The notes: generated from the letters alone by a model not told the origin. Shown: positions 43,451 through 52,853, numbered from the stretch's first letter. The stretch: 62,760 bases of DNA from Lentisphaerae bacterium GWF2_45_14 (GCA_001804785.1 MHBG01000082.1:1-62760); one strand, 5' to 3'. Made by a program: numbers and translations.

Positions 43451-44206
43451 ATGAGGGATTTTTCATATAAACGTCATATTTTTTTCGCCCTGGCAGTGCC
43501 GATACCGATAATATTATCCACGGCCGTAACACTCATTCTATCGGGAGTGAAACAGCTGCCGCCATTGTGGTTTTTTCTTATGCAATGGACGCTTTTCTCA
43601 ATACTTATCCTTATAATATGTATTAAGAAAACGAAGACTGTTTCACGTTTCGTAACAGAGACGGAAACAGGACAAGAAAAAGACATTCCAGCCGGGCCGG
43701 AAATATCTCAGTCAAAAACAGAGAAAACAAAAGCACCGCCATCTTTGGCCATAAAACCCTTTTCTTACGAAAATACCAAAAAGATAATTGGCACGCGGGA
43801 TGCCCCTTTCCCTGTAAAAACGGAGAAAGAAGAGCCAATCCTAATCAAAAAGGAAGAACCGCTTATTGATGATAAAACCATAAAAAGACATATAATCCTC
43901 GGCGAGGACATCGTCCGCAAGCTCTTTAATATATTTCTGGAGGACAGTCCGGCCAGGCTTGAGGAAATAAAGAAGTTCAGCAAAGAAAATATTCCGGAGA
44001 AGCTCAGAAATTCGGCACATGCCCTCAAGGGTTCAGCCGCCGCCATCGGGGCGAAAAGGCTTTCCGGAGTATGCAGAGAAATCCAGCAGAACTGCGAAGA
44101 CGGGCAGCTCAATAAGATACCGCGCCTCGTAGAAGAAGCTTCAGAGGTTTTCGAGAAAACCATAGATGCCATAGCCGGATATGATTTTTCTAAACTTGAG
44201 CGTTGA
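43451..44206 (+). CDS. Membrane-anchored Hpt (histidine phosphotransfer) protein
   Basis: A 251-residue protein from the chosen ATG (AAGGA upstream; a TTG at 43373 is also open but lacks a site). Two N-terminal membrane helices (about 9-31 and 39-58) precede a charged linker (about 60-145). A C-terminal Hpt four-helix domain (about 146-245) has phosphorylatable His190 in AHALKGSAAAIGA. It would relay phosphate between a hybrid kinase and a response regulator. No kinase gene is nearby. A membrane-tethered stand-alone Hpt is uncommon. Confidence 0.85.
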   Translation: MRDFSYKRHIFFALAVPIPIILSTAVTLILSGVKQLPPLWFFLMQWTLFSILILIICIKKTKTVSRFVTETETGQEKDIPAGPEISQSKTEKTKAPPSLAIKPFSYENTKKIIGTRDAPFPVKTEKEEPILIKKEEPLIDDKTIKRHIILGEDIVRKLFNIFLEDSPARLEEIKKFSKENIPEKLRNSAHALKGSAAAIGAKRLSGVCREIQQNCEDGQLNKIPRLVEEASEVFEKTIDAIAGYDFSKLER

Positions 44207-44218
44207 AAGATTCCGAGT

Positions 44219-46531
44219 TTATTCCTTGAGTTTTGTGATGTCCACGCCGACCGTTTCCCACCAGAGAACATTTTCGACCGGATCCTTGTCTTCCTCCCAG
44301 TAGATATTCATGACCGGCTCCTTCTCGACCTTCTTTCGCGACGAGTCCGACCATGTTTTGAAATCGGCCGCGCTCAGCTTAGCGGAGGGCTTGAACGCTG
44401 CGGATTCAGCGTATTTAAGAAGCGAGGAATAAAAGAAGGAGACATCGGGGTTCTCCATATTTTCTTCAGAGAAATTGAAGGTACAGACAAGGAGTTTCCC
44501 CTTTCCTACGGATATTTCAAATAGGTAACCGAAACGCCTCAGTGTGTATTCGGGAATAAAATTCTTTTTGCCGAAAATGAGTCCGTCCATTCTGTCGCGC
44601 GCTGCTTTATCGGTGCCCTGAATAGCAGGAGTAATTCCGGGAAGACCATCGAGATTGACCTTCGCGCCATTCTCGATAAGGTTGTAGAACTGAAAGTCTA
44701 TCACATTGTCGTGCGGAAACTTATCGCAGAGGGAGTGTTGCCTTACAAGGCCGCCCATCTGGCTTCCCCTGTCCCATATCACAGGCTTGAAATGGTCTTT
44801 TACAAGTGGAAGACCCGTTTTAGCAAGCGGCACTGCCGGGTCTCGGATAAAGAGGAATGACTTACCCTTCTCAAGACCATCGATCACTTTTTTATCGATT
44901 GCGTTTATAATGCCGGTCTTTTTGCTTTTAATCCTTTCGGCGGCGGGGAAAAACCAGAGGCTGGAACTGGTCTCGAAAATATTCTTTCCGGTCGACTTTG
45001 CCTTAATAATCATTTCGAAGGCTGAAGACTTTGACCCCTTCAACATAAGATCAAGCGTCATAAGCTGGTAGACCCCTTTTTGCGCGACGTAGAAATCCTT
45101 GAAGCTGCGGGAGAAGACCTCTTTGCCTCCTCTTTTTTCCCTGAGAGATATCAGAAGATCGACGTATTCAATATTTTCAGAAAAATTCGAGGCGTAGAGT
45201 TTAAGCTCAAATGGCTTGCCATAGGCAAAGCATTTTTTTGAAAGTTCCGGAATTATGACAAAGTCCTTATTATATGAACTCATAACAGACGCGAAGGCCT
45301 TCTTCGGCTCGTCAAAGCAGTCGAGAAGTCCGTTCGGATTTTCATATATATTTGTATCCGAAAGCTGAAGCATCTGGTAGCCGTGGAGCCAAGGACTCAT
45401 GCGGAGACGTTCGGCGGCTTCCTTGAGGCATACTTTCTTGAAATGCTCAGACGCACGGACGAGCTTTTCCCAGTCGGCCGAGAGTCCCTTTGAATCCCGA
45501 AGCTTTTCGATTTCTTCGACCCACCATGGAAGTTCACTGCCGGCCTTGCGGAACTTGCTTCTGAGCGACTTGGTATCGGGAAGCGAAATATAGTGAAAGG
45601 CCTCGTGCGCGATAACAGGCTTTGACGGTTGGAGATGTCGTCTAGTCTTGAGTGCAAAGGCATTACCTTTCAGTTCCTCTTTAACCGGCGCGCCTTTTAT
45701 TGACCCGTCAATATTGAAGCAGTCGGTATTTTTAAACATGTCGATATGACGGCCGAAGGGGAAAAAGTAGGCGATATGCTGGGAAATATAGTCATTGGTA
45801 TTTCTATCGAATTCACCCCAGCCGCAGCTGTCAAGAACAAGGACATCGGGGCAGGCTTCGCGTATGGCCTTTACCGCTCTTAACACAAGGTCGCTGCCGC
45901 CTGATTTGTGGATTTCATTCCCGAGGCAGAAGGAGAATGCCGACGGATGTTTTCCCAGCTTTTTGACTGTTTCTGTAATATGATTCAAGTCCAGGGTAAA
46001 ATTCTTTTCTTTCCCTTTGAAAGTATATTTTGGAGCAAACTCTATCTGGTTGAAAATTCCGAGCTTGTCGCTTTCATCAAGGAAGCTTTCCGAAGGAATT
46101 GAGGAGTGCCAGCGGACGAGATTGAAACCCAGCGCTTTTGCCGCATTTATATTTTTGCGATGATAGGCGTTCTCCGGAAGTTTTTCTACATTCTCATGCT
46201 CATGCGCCCTTATTCCTCTTATGTAACCCCTGATGTAAAGCGGGTTTCCATTGAGGAGAAGCATGTTCCTTTCCGCTTTTATGCTGCGAAGCCCCGTCTC
46301 AATATCAAGGATTTCCTTGCCCGTGCCGTCAGATATTCTTATACGGTAAAGCTCCGGCGAAGACGGCGACCATGGCGCGAAATCGAAATCGATTTCCCCG
46401 GTGTCCGTACTTCCCTTATGAATGCGTTTTCCATCTTTTTCGACACTGAAGGAGGCATTTCCCTGAATATCATCTTTCAGGAATATTGTCTTTGAGAGGG
46501 CGTTTTTCCCGTTGAGGATTATTCTGTTCAT
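44219..46531 (-). CDS. Glycoside hydrolase family 2-like protein lacking the N-terminal sugar-binding domain
   Basis: A 770-residue GH2-type enzyme (beta-galactosidase/glucuronidase/mannosidase group). It begins in the immunoglobulin-like domain (about 1-85, ending ETGLRSIKAERN) and enters the TIM barrel with LLLNGNPLYIRGYIRG. The acid/base Glu206 is in CLGNEIH, and the likely nucleophile Glu310 is in PVIAHEAFHY. The C-terminal half (about 430-770) has Ig-like and amidotransferase-like stretches. The usual N-terminal jelly-roll is absent, and no signal peptide is seen. It follows the ROK regulator gene by 13 bases, so its expression should follow that regulator. It probably cuts imported oligosaccharides. 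Confidence 0.78.
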   Translation of the reverse strand: MNRIILNGKNALSKTIFLKDDIQGNASFSVEKDGKRIHKGSTDTGEIDFDFAPWSPSSPELYRIRISDGTGKEILDIETGLRSIKAERNMLLLNGNPLYIRGYIRGIRAHEHENVEKLPENAYHRKNINAAKALGFNLVRWHSSIPSESFLDESDKLGIFNQIEFAPKYTFKGKEKNFTLDLNHITETVKKLGKHPSAFSFCLGNEIHKSGGSDLVLRAVKAIREACPDVLVLDSCGWGEFDRNTNDYISQHIAYFFPFGRHIDMFKNTDCFNIDGSIKGAPVKEELKGNAFALKTRRHLQPSKPVIAHEAFHYISLPDTKSLRSKFRKAGSELPWWVEEIEKLRDSKGLSADWEKLVRASEHFKKVCLKEAAERLRMSPWLHGYQMLQLSDTNIYENPNGLLDCFDEPKKAFASVMSSYNKDFVIIPELSKKCFAYGKPFELKLYASNFSENIEYVDLLISLREKRGGKEVFSRSFKDFYVAQKGVYQLMTLDLMLKGSKSSAFEMIIKAKSTGKNIFETSSSLWFFPAAERIKSKKTGIINAIDKKVIDGLEKGKSFLFIRDPAVPLAKTGLPLVKDHFKPVIWDRGSQMGGLVRQHSLCDKFPHDNVIDFQFYNLIENGAKVNLDGLPGITPAIQGTDKAARDRMDGLIFGKKNFIPEYTLRRFGYLFEISVGKGKLLVCTFNFSEENMENPDVSFFYSSLLKYAESAAFKPSAKLSAADFKTWSDSSRKKVEKEPVMNIYWEEDKDPVENVLWWETVGVDITKLKE

Positions 46532-46544
46532 AACTATTTCACCA

Positions 46545-47756
46545 TTAGTTGATTTTATTTAAAATTCTATCCATTACCATTCCTAGAATTCCAAGCTCCG
46601 TCCTGTTCTCCAAGGAAGAAGCCATTTCGAGCCTATAGTTTTCTGGCGGCACCATGTACATCGAGGAATAAAGGGCTTTTTTCATTTCTTCGAGAAAGTA
46701 ATCATGATATTCGTCAGGGATTCCTGAAAAGACAATCGTCTCAGGATCGTAAAAGGAGATGAAGTTACCGAGCAGTTTTTTTGCGCATCCGATAACAATA
46801 TCGATATCGTTCTTCGTGTATTTGAATTCTTCGACGGATTCCAGAAAATGACGAAGTGCAGTCAAGGCTCCGGGCTTATTTTTTAGAAAATCCCCGTTCC
46901 GGAAGCCGGTTCTTGATGATATTCCGGGAAGTTTGAATATTTGAGTATCTACGATGTCGCAGATGAACTGATTTTCAGAAGCACCTCCGGCAAGGGGAAT
47001 GGCGCCTACTTCGCCAGCCATGTGGTTGATACCTCGGAAAGGGTTGCCGTCAAGAAAGGCTACAGACCTCATTGACGGGAGCACCTGAAGAAAGACAAAA
47101 TTTCTTAAATTCCTCGCATTCCCGAACCAATTTTCGGCAGTTCCCGCGATAACCGCACGGTTGTCGATATATGTCCGCAACCCCGTCCCCGAACTTATTA
47201 TGTCACAAATCGGAAAATCTTTTATTCCGAAGTTGTGTTCATAAAGGGCCATTCCTTTTTCCGGGTCAACCCTTCCCGAAAAAGATATTCCGCATGCTAG
47301 AAGCTTCGCGAAAGGCTTTTCTGCGAGGAAGCCCGACTCAAGTTTCTTAACGATATTTATCATTTCCTCCACGAGGACATCCGGTCCCTCCACAATATCC
47401 ATTTCCCGCTTGAGCGCCAAGAGGGTCCGGCCCTTCAAGTCGATTACCGAACCCGCGAGAAAATTGCCCTTAATCCATAGGCATATAATGAAGTTTGAGT
47501 CGCTTTTTATCCCGAGCTTGAGCGGCTTACGACCGCCTTTTTCGGTCGTCTCCCCATAACCAGTCTCCTCAATCAAACCTTCGTCCTTGAGTTCCCTTAT
47601 CACATGCAAAACCGTGGACCTTCCAACATTCAGGACCCGCCCCAGTTCCGCACCGGAATATTTTTCGCCTGAAAGAATAAGCTTGAGTATAAGCCCCTTC
47701 TTAATCTCGCGGAGCGCCCCCGAATTCCGCGGATATGATGATAGAATAGCTTCCAT
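46545..47756 (-). CDS. ROK family transcriptional regulator
   Basis: A 403-residue protein. An N-terminal winged helix (about 30-80; LGRVLNVGRSTVLHVIRELKDEGLIEE) is followed by the ROK sugar-sensing domain (about 85-400). The kinase-type ExGH motif is replaced by GEVGA, and the CxCGxxGC zinc motif is missing, so it is a regulator rather than a kinase. It heads the operon with the GH2 gene. A promoter (47798-47825) and a 25-base inverted repeat (47771-47795) resembling XylR-type sites precede it. Confidence 0.88.
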   Translation of the reverse strand: MEAILSSYPRNSGALREIKKGLILKLILSGEKYSGAELGRVLNVGRSTVLHVIRELKDEGLIEETGYGETTEKGGRKPLKLGIKSDSNFIICLWIKGNFLAGSVIDLKGRTLLALKREMDIVEGPDVLVEEMINIVKKLESGFLAEKPFAKLLACGISFSGRVDPEKGMALYEHNFGIKDFPICDIISSGTGLRTYIDNRAVIAGTAENWFGNARNLRNFVFLQVLPSMRSVAFLDGNPFRGINHMAGEVGAIPLAGGASENQFICDIVDTQIFKLPGISSRTGFRNGDFLKNKPGALTALRHFLESVEEFKYTKNDIDIVIGCAKKLLGNFISFYDPETIVFSGIPDEYHDYFLEEMKKALYSSMYMVPPENYRLEMASSLENRTELGILGMVMDRILNKIN

Positions 47757-47770
47757 ACTTATCCCAATTA

Positions 47771-47795
47771 GGTTTGTTTAACAATTCAACAAACC
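47771..47795. promoter_or_regulatory. Candidate ROK (XylR-like) operator
   Basis: Eight-base arms GGTTTGTT and AACAAACC are separated by nine bases, with two further inner pairs. The layout resembles XylR boxes (GTTTGTT..AACAAAC). It lies between the -10 element and the ROK start codon. Confidence 0.7.
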
Positions 47796-47797
47796 AT

Positions 47798-47825
47798 ATT
47801 ATAATGCGGAATCCAGACAAGTCAA
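47798..47825 (-). promoter_or_regulatory. Sigma-70 promoter of the ROK operon
   Basis: On the minus strand, TTGACT (47820-47825), a 16-base spacer and TATAAT (47798-47803). It drives the ROK and GH2 genes. Confidence 0.85.
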
Positions 47826-47935
47826 GAGGCCTTTCCTGTACCACAAACAACTTGATTTAACGCAGCTTGCGGGGTTTTGAACTTGAAATAATGACACACA
47901 AGATGTAGAGATTAAGTGTAGTTAAGGATTAAAAT

Positions 47936-49465
47936 ATGGACGATAAAACAAATAAAAGTACAGGTAGCCACGAATTCGACGATATACTCGTGCTGAGAAA
48001 AAAGAAGGCAAATACCCCGCCGCCCTCGCCGGAGGAGGATAAAACAATCCTGACTGAAAGCTCGGAAGAGGAAACGGCAAACTATAATATCGTTGACCTT
48101 AAAGTCGAAGTCCTGGAGAAGAGGGGAAACCGAAGAAAATTTATCGTAATCGCCGGCTTATCAATCGCATTTATCGCAGTACTTCTTCTGGGAATGCTTA
48201 TGTCCCTTGTTTCCTATCTCTCAACGGAGCCGGATGGGTCAGCCTCTCCTAAAAAGGAGGCGACATCCTCCATCGTAAAGACTTATAAAAATATAAAGAA
48301 CAAGCTTGAAGAAATAAAGAAAACCTCCGCAGAACTCGGACTCAAGGAGCTGGCTGAGGGGGAAGATACTCCGGCACAGAAAGCTGTCGAGGCAGCCCAA
48401 CAAAAGGAACAAGTAGATAATCCTTACTCCGCTTACGATTTGCTCCCGCCTGAAAAATTTTCAGAGGTACTCCTCAAAATGATCTCAATTGGAAAGAAAA
48501 AAGAGGCCGAGGCCTGCCTCGCTGGAGCCTTCATAACGCGCCCGAAGGATATGCAGTTCCATGAAAACGTCAGAAAGTTCATACAGCTGTCAATGCTCGA
48601 CAATGTGGAGGAGTTTTATGCCAAAACCGCCCTTTTGTGCGGAGAGACTCCGGCAATATCAGTAATCCGCGGGAATATTTTTGCATCACGCGGCAGTTGG
48701 TCCAACGCCGCTAAGGCCTACTCCGCCGCACTTGAAAAAGTACCCGATATCGCCGGGCTCGAAAAGAAAAAAATCTTCGCAATGGCCCGCGCTGGAAATG
48801 AGATGGAGGCCTTCACGCAGTATGAAAAATATCTCGCGGCGGGCGGACTTCCGGAAAACAAGAAAGCCATCGAACTTCTTCCGCTCACGCTGCTTTTCTC
48901 ATCTCACGAAAAAGCGGACGCGCTTCTCAAACTCTCATCAAAATATCCTGAGGACTCTGATGATTTCAGGTATTTCCAGCTCTGCCGCGATGCCATTTTT
49001 GGCAAGCTGAAACCTTCCTCCTTTTCAGAATGGGACCCCGATTCTCTCCGTGAACTCAATATAATATCTCTGCTTTCGGAGGGAAGAGAAAATGATGTCC
49101 TCCTCATGCGCGTTCCGCCGAATAAATCCCCCGATCTCTGGAAGACATTCATCCATTGGCGAAATAATTCCAATTCCTGGAAGGCGCAGGCGGAACTGCT
49201 TTATGAAAAAAATTCCACAAACGGCGGCGACCCCGTGAAAAAAATTGCCGCCGCACTCCTCCTCGGCAAAGACACCCCGGATAAACTCTTGGGCGAGACG
49301 GCCTTTATTCCGCCCGAAAAGAGACCGCTCATTTACTTTTTTGCCGCCGAATTCTCCAGAAAAAATGCAGACGCCGTAAAGGCCGATGAATTCTATAAAA
49401 AGGCAGCTTCGATAAAGGGGAATATTTATAACCACCTTATTGAACACTACTCACAACTCAAATAG
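47936..49465 (+). CDS. Single-pass membrane protein with TPR-like repeats, function unknown
   Basis: A 509-residue protein. A charged cytoplasmic N-terminus (about 1-65) precedes one membrane helix (about 67-93; FIVIAGLSIAFIAVLLLGMLM). The long soluble part (about 115-509) is made of helix pairs with TPR-like spacing, such as SWSNAAKAYSAALEKVPDIAGLE and AEFSRKNADAVKADEFYKKAA. It likely acts as a scaffold at the envelope. It precedes the UDP-sugar pyrophosphorylase gene by nine bases and is probably co-transcribed. No known family assigned. Confidence 0.65.
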   Translation: MDDKTNKSTGSHEFDDILVLRKKKANTPPPSPEEDKTILTESSEEETANYNIVDLKVEVLEKRGNRRKFIVIAGLSIAFIAVLLLGMLMSLVSYLSTEPDGSASPKKEATSSIVKTYKNIKNKLEEIKKTSAELGLKELAEGEDTPAQKAVEAAQQKEQVDNPYSAYDLLPPEKFSEVLLKMISIGKKKEAEACLAGAFITRPKDMQFHENVRKFIQLSMLDNVEEFYAKTALLCGETPAISVIRGNIFASRGSWSNAAKAYSAALEKVPDIAGLEKKKIFAMARAGNEMEAFTQYEKYLAAGGLPENKKAIELLPLTLLFSSHEKADALLKLSSKYPEDSDDFRYFQLCRDAIFGKLKPSSFSEWDPDSLRELNIISLLSEGRENDVLLMRVPPNKSPDLWKTFIHWRNNSNSWKAQAELLYEKNSTNGGDPVKKIAAALLLGKDTPDKLLGETAFIPPEKRPLIYFFAAEFSRKNADAVKADEFYKKAASIKGNIYNHLIEHYSQLK

Positions 49466-49474
49466 GAGCGATTG

Positions 49475-50893
49475 ATGTTTAACAAACTTAAGGTAAAACT
49501 CGATAGATATGGACAGTCTCAGCTACTCCAGTTCTGGAACGAACTAAACGAGAGTGAAAAAAATATTCTTGAGTCCCAAATAAATGAAATAGACTTCGAC
49601 TACATACAGGACCTTATCGCAAGCCATGTCCTAAAAATGCCGGAAACATCCGTCCGGGGTGAAATAAAACCGGCTCCGTACTTCCCGCTCAATCCCGCCA
49701 GTCCAGAAGATAAAGAACTCTGCATAAAGGCGGAAGCTGAAGGAATACGCCTCCTTAAGGAGGGAAAGGTAGCCGCTCTCACCGTAGCAGGCGGACAAGG
49801 CACGCGCTTAGGTTACGACGGACCAAAGGGGACCTACCGCATCACGCCCGTCAAAGAAAAGACATTTTTCCAGTATTTTGCCGAGTCCATTAAAAAAATC
49901 GGCGAAAAATACGGACATGACCTAAAGTGGTACATCATGACAAGCCGCATGAACAATCCCCAGACAGTCGGCTTCTTTCGGGAAAATAAATTTTTCGGAC
50001 TAAAAGAATCTTCCTTATTTTTCTTCACCCAGGGCACAATGCCGGCAATCAACTATGAAGGAAAAATCCTTCTCAGTTCCAAATATTCAATCGCGCTATC
50101 ACCGGACGGTCACGGAGGGACACTCCTCGCTCTCAAAAATTCCGGCGCGCTTGCCAAGATGAAAGATGACAGCGTTGAGCTTATCTCATATTTTCAGGTA
50201 GATAACCCGCTTGTCTCTGTTGCCAATCCTGCTTTCCTTGGACTGCACTCGCTCCGAAACGCGGAAATGAGCGCGAGAATGCTGCCAAAAACAGGCCCCT
50301 TTGAAAAACTCGGAAACTTCTGCATGGTCAACGGCAGACTCGAAATAATAGAGTACAGCGATATGCCGGAGGAGCTTGCCGAATCAAGGAAAACTGACGG
50401 TTCGCTCAAATTCCTTGCAGGCAGCCCCGCAATACATATCATAAGCCGTTCATTCGTAGAAAGCCTGACAGCGAGCGGAAAACTCAGCCTTCCCTGGCAC
50501 AGGGCTGATAAAAAAGTCCCGTTCATCTCGCCGGACGGTCAAGTCGTCTCGCCTGAAAAAAACAATGCAGTCAAACTCGAATCATTTATATTCGATGCGC
50601 TCCCGATGGCCTCAAGGACAGTCATTTACGAGGCAAGAAGAGAGGAAGAGTTCGCGCCAACGAAAAACCCAACAGGAATTGATTCGGTCGAAAGCTGCCG
50701 TGCGATGCTTATCGCCCGCGATGCCGAAAGACTCGAACGAGCCGGGGTTAAAGTACCGCGAAAAGCAAACGGCTCGCCGGACTGCCTAATAGAAATTTCT
50801 CCCTCTGTTATAATAGACGATGCCGATGCCGCAGAATACTGTCTCAAAAATCCCATCGCGCCAGAAAAAGGAAAGGCTTTATACGTCTCATGA
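49475..50893 (+). CDS. UDPGP-type nucleotidyltransferase (UDP-N-acetylglucosamine/UDP-sugar pyrophosphorylase)
   Basis: A 472-residue enzyme of the eukaryotic-type UAP1/UDPGP family, unlike bacterial GlmU or GalU. The nucleotide-binding motif GGQGTRLGYDGPKG is at about residue 107. FxPDGHGG-like ALSPDGHGGTLLAL and the FQVDNPLVSVANP metal/sugar block follow in family order. The C-terminal LESFIFDALPMA and GPKG-type helices close the fold. It makes UDP-GlcNAc or a related UDP-sugar from the sugar-1-phosphate. AGGAG precedes the ATG at 49475 (an adjacent TTG is less likely). It overlaps the next gene by four bases. Confidence 0.88.
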   Translation: MFNKLKVKLDRYGQSQLLQFWNELNESEKNILESQINEIDFDYIQDLIASHVLKMPETSVRGEIKPAPYFPLNPASPEDKELCIKAEAEGIRLLKEGKVAALTVAGGQGTRLGYDGPKGTYRITPVKEKTFFQYFAESIKKIGEKYGHDLKWYIMTSRMNNPQTVGFFRENKFFGLKESSLFFFTQGTMPAINYEGKILLSSKYSIALSPDGHGGTLLALKNSGALAKMKDDSVELISYFQVDNPLVSVANPAFLGLHSLRNAEMSARMLPKTGPFEKLGNFCMVNGRLEIIEYSDMPEELAESRKTDGSLKFLAGSPAIHIISRSFVESLTASGKLSLPWHRADKKVPFISPDGQVVSPEKNNAVKLESFIFDALPMASRTVIYEARREEEFAPTKNPTGIDSVESCRAMLIARDAERLERAGVKVPRKANGSPDCLIEISPSVIIDDADAAEYCLKNPIAPEKGKALYVS

Positions 50894-51237
50894 ACAGAGT
50901 CCTTAAAATCTATGAGAACGACATTATCGCCGATTCCCGGTCAACATCGGATGTCATAAACTCCGCGTGTTCCCATGCGCGCGGAATGAAGGTCACAGGA
51001 TGCTGCAGGCACAACGATGTAATCCTCATTGTCTTAGAGGAAAGTCAGGCGGCGGTCGACAAGCTCACCTATGTGATAGCCCCCCTCCCCGAGGGCGGTC
51101 CCGATGAAGTTATCGGAGAAATGGCGTCGCGGTATTTTGCAGGCTTTACCACATTCGGCGGCTTTGAGGCGGGAGGAAAATTCTGGGGCCTTTTCGGGCA
51201 TCCCCGAAATTCAGAGAAAAATCTGGAAAAATCTTAA
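50890..51237 (+). CDS. Small protein of unknown function in the UDPGP operon
   Basis: A 115-residue protein translated from an ATG overlapping the UDPGP stop (ATGA). It looks like a compact alpha/beta fold with an early SACSHARGMKVTGCCRHNDVILIVLE stretch and a glycine-rich end (TFGGFEAGGKFWGLFG). There is no signal peptide or known motif. Its coupling to the UDPGP gene suggests an accessory role, which is inference. Confidence 0.6.
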   Translation: MNRVLKIYENDIIADSRSTSDVINSACSHARGMKVTGCCRHNDVILIVLEESQAAVDKLTYVIAPLPEGGPDEVIGEMASRYFAGFTTFGGFEAGGKFWGLFGHPRNSEKNLEKS

Positions 51238-51300
51238 ATATTCTATCGACTCTGCCGAAAATCACTATAGTAATGTTTCCCTAAAATCGGCCAGTTTCCC

Positions 51301-51981
51301 ATGAGGATAATATTAGAGAAATACACGACAGAATGTCCATACCTTGATAACAAGACATGGGCTTATTCCGCTTTCCGCACTTTTGCCATGGCTCCAGCTG
51401 TCTACGAATATCTCATAGGTTCCGGATGGAGACGCTCAGGGCTCATATTTTACCAGAATTCCTGCCCTGGCTGTTCCGAATGCAGGCCGATAAGAATAAA
51501 TGTGGAAAAATTCCGCCCAGACAGGTCGCAGAGCAGGAATATCAGACGCAATTCAGACATCATCTGCTCCGTTCGCCCATTCGCGCACAACCATGAGGAG
51601 CAGGAACTCTACAACCGCTATGTAATCAAACGCCATGAGCAGAAATTAAGCGGCGCCGATGTTTACGCCGAACTCTTCGCCGACTCCCCCGTCCAATCAA
51701 TGGCAATAAAATACTATCTTGGCCCCAGACTCGCCGCCGTTGGCTGGATGGACATTATGCCCGAGTCCATAAGTAGCATATATCTGGCCTATGATCCGGA
51801 TTTTTCCTCACGGGGCCTCGGGGTATTCTCGATACTTAAACAAATCGAACTCTGCCGCTTTCTGGGTAAAAAGAGCCTGCATCTGGGTTTTCATGTGAAA
51901 GACTCAAAGAAGATGTGCTATAAATCGAAATTCAAATCGGCCGAACTGCTTATCGATGAACAGTGGAGTCCAATTCCCTGA
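51301..51981 (+). CDS. Aspartate/glutamate leucyltransferase-type (Bpt) aminoacyl-tRNA-protein transferase
   Basis: A 226-residue member of the Bpt/ATE1 family, which attaches an amino acid from tRNA to N-terminal acidic residues to mark proteins for ClpS/ClpAP degradation. The N-terminal zinc/cysteine block SCPGCSECRPIRI (about 57-69) and a C-terminal GNAT-like half (YLAYDPDFSSRGLGVFSILKQIEL) match the family. Near-typical length (about 230-250). No strong ribosome site precedes the ATG. It is the last gene of the rightward cluster, three bases from the convergent RicT-like gene. Confidence 0.85.
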   Translation: MRIILEKYTTECPYLDNKTWAYSAFRTFAMAPAVYEYLIGSGWRRSGLIFYQNSCPGCSECRPIRINVEKFRPDRSQSRNIRRNSDIICSVRPFAHNHEEQELYNRYVIKRHEQKLSGADVYAELFADSPVQSMAIKYYLGPRLAAVGWMDIMPESISSIYLAYDPDFSSRGLGVFSILKQIELCRFLGKKSLHLGFHVKDSKKMCYKSKFKSAELLIDEQWSPIP

Positions 51982-51983
51982 AA

Positions 51984-52853
51984 TCAATCTTCGAGCTTTC
52001 TAAGCTCTTCGTAATTGGCATCGGAATCGTCTTTCTTTATCTTATATTTTTCGGGGTAGACCACCTGGACTTCGTCCTTGGAGCATGACATTGTCTTGCC
52101 TGTTTCAAGTTCGACAACCACCTTCTGGGTAAGCAGGTTTCGGTCCACTATCCTGCCGCGGCCCTCACAGCATTCGCAGGCGTCTCCGCGCCTGGGCATA
52201 GTCTTTTCGAGGTCCAAATAGCCTTCGTGTTCATACTTGAGACAGCATTTGAGTCTGCCGCAAGCCCCTGATATTGTCGATGGCGTGAGCGAGAGATCCT
52301 GCTCCTTTGCCATTCTGACATTGATGGATTTGAAGTCATGTAAAAAGGAGCAGCAGCAAAGTTGCCTCCCGCATATTCCAAGCCCGCCGCGGATGGCGGT
52401 TTCGTCGCGCACGCCTATCTGGCGGAGGTCAATTCTGGTGTTCAACGCCACTGATAAATCTTTGACCAGCTGGCGGAAGTCCACGCGCCCGTCAGCGGTG
52501 AACTGAATCGTCAAGAGCTTGCAGTCAAATGAATAATGGGCATTGAGGAGCTTCATGGGCAGCTTCAGGCGTTCGACATGCTGATGCGCGGTCCTGAGCG
52601 CGGTCTTGGCCCTCATGACGTTCTCGTTGGCCTTACTCATATCGACAACGGTTACTTTTCTCTGGATTTTCGGGAGCTCTTCCTTTTCGTTCGCCTCTTC
52701 GAATTCTCCGCATATATCAGTGACCAGACCATAATCGAAATAGAAGTCCTTCCTCACAACGACTAAGTCCATGCGCTTCAAATTAAGATCGTCTTTGCCC
52801 CTGGCCCGGTACTTTGCTCCGCTGTCCAGTTTTACGTTGAAAATATGCTCCAT
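51984..52853 (-). CDS. PSP1-domain protein, YaaT/RicT-like
   Basis: A 289-residue member of the PSP1 family (RicT/YaaT), known in Bacillus as part of the RicAFT complex with Fe-S clusters. The conserved GGLGICGRQLCCCSFL and GACGRLKCCLKYEHEGY cysteine blocks (about 155-220) are the expected cluster ligands. A CxxC-type CECCEGRG follows. The gene is convergent with the bpt gene; three bases separate the stops. RicA and RicF homologues are not in the window. It probably acts in RNA processing or a regulatory phosphorelay. Confidence 0.88.
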   Translation of the reverse strand: MEHIFNVKLDSGAKYRARGKDDLNLKRMDLVVVRKDFYFDYGLVTDICGEFEEANEKEELPKIQRKVTVVDMSKANENVMRAKTALRTAHQHVERLKLPMKLLNAHYSFDCKLLTIQFTADGRVDFRQLVKDLSVALNTRIDLRQIGVRDETAIRGGLGICGRQLCCCSFLHDFKSINVRMAKEQDLSLTPSTISGACGRLKCCLKYEHEGYLDLEKTMPRRGDACECCEGRGRIVDRNLLTQKVVVELETGKTMSCSKDEVQVVYPEKYKIKKDDSDANYEELRKLED

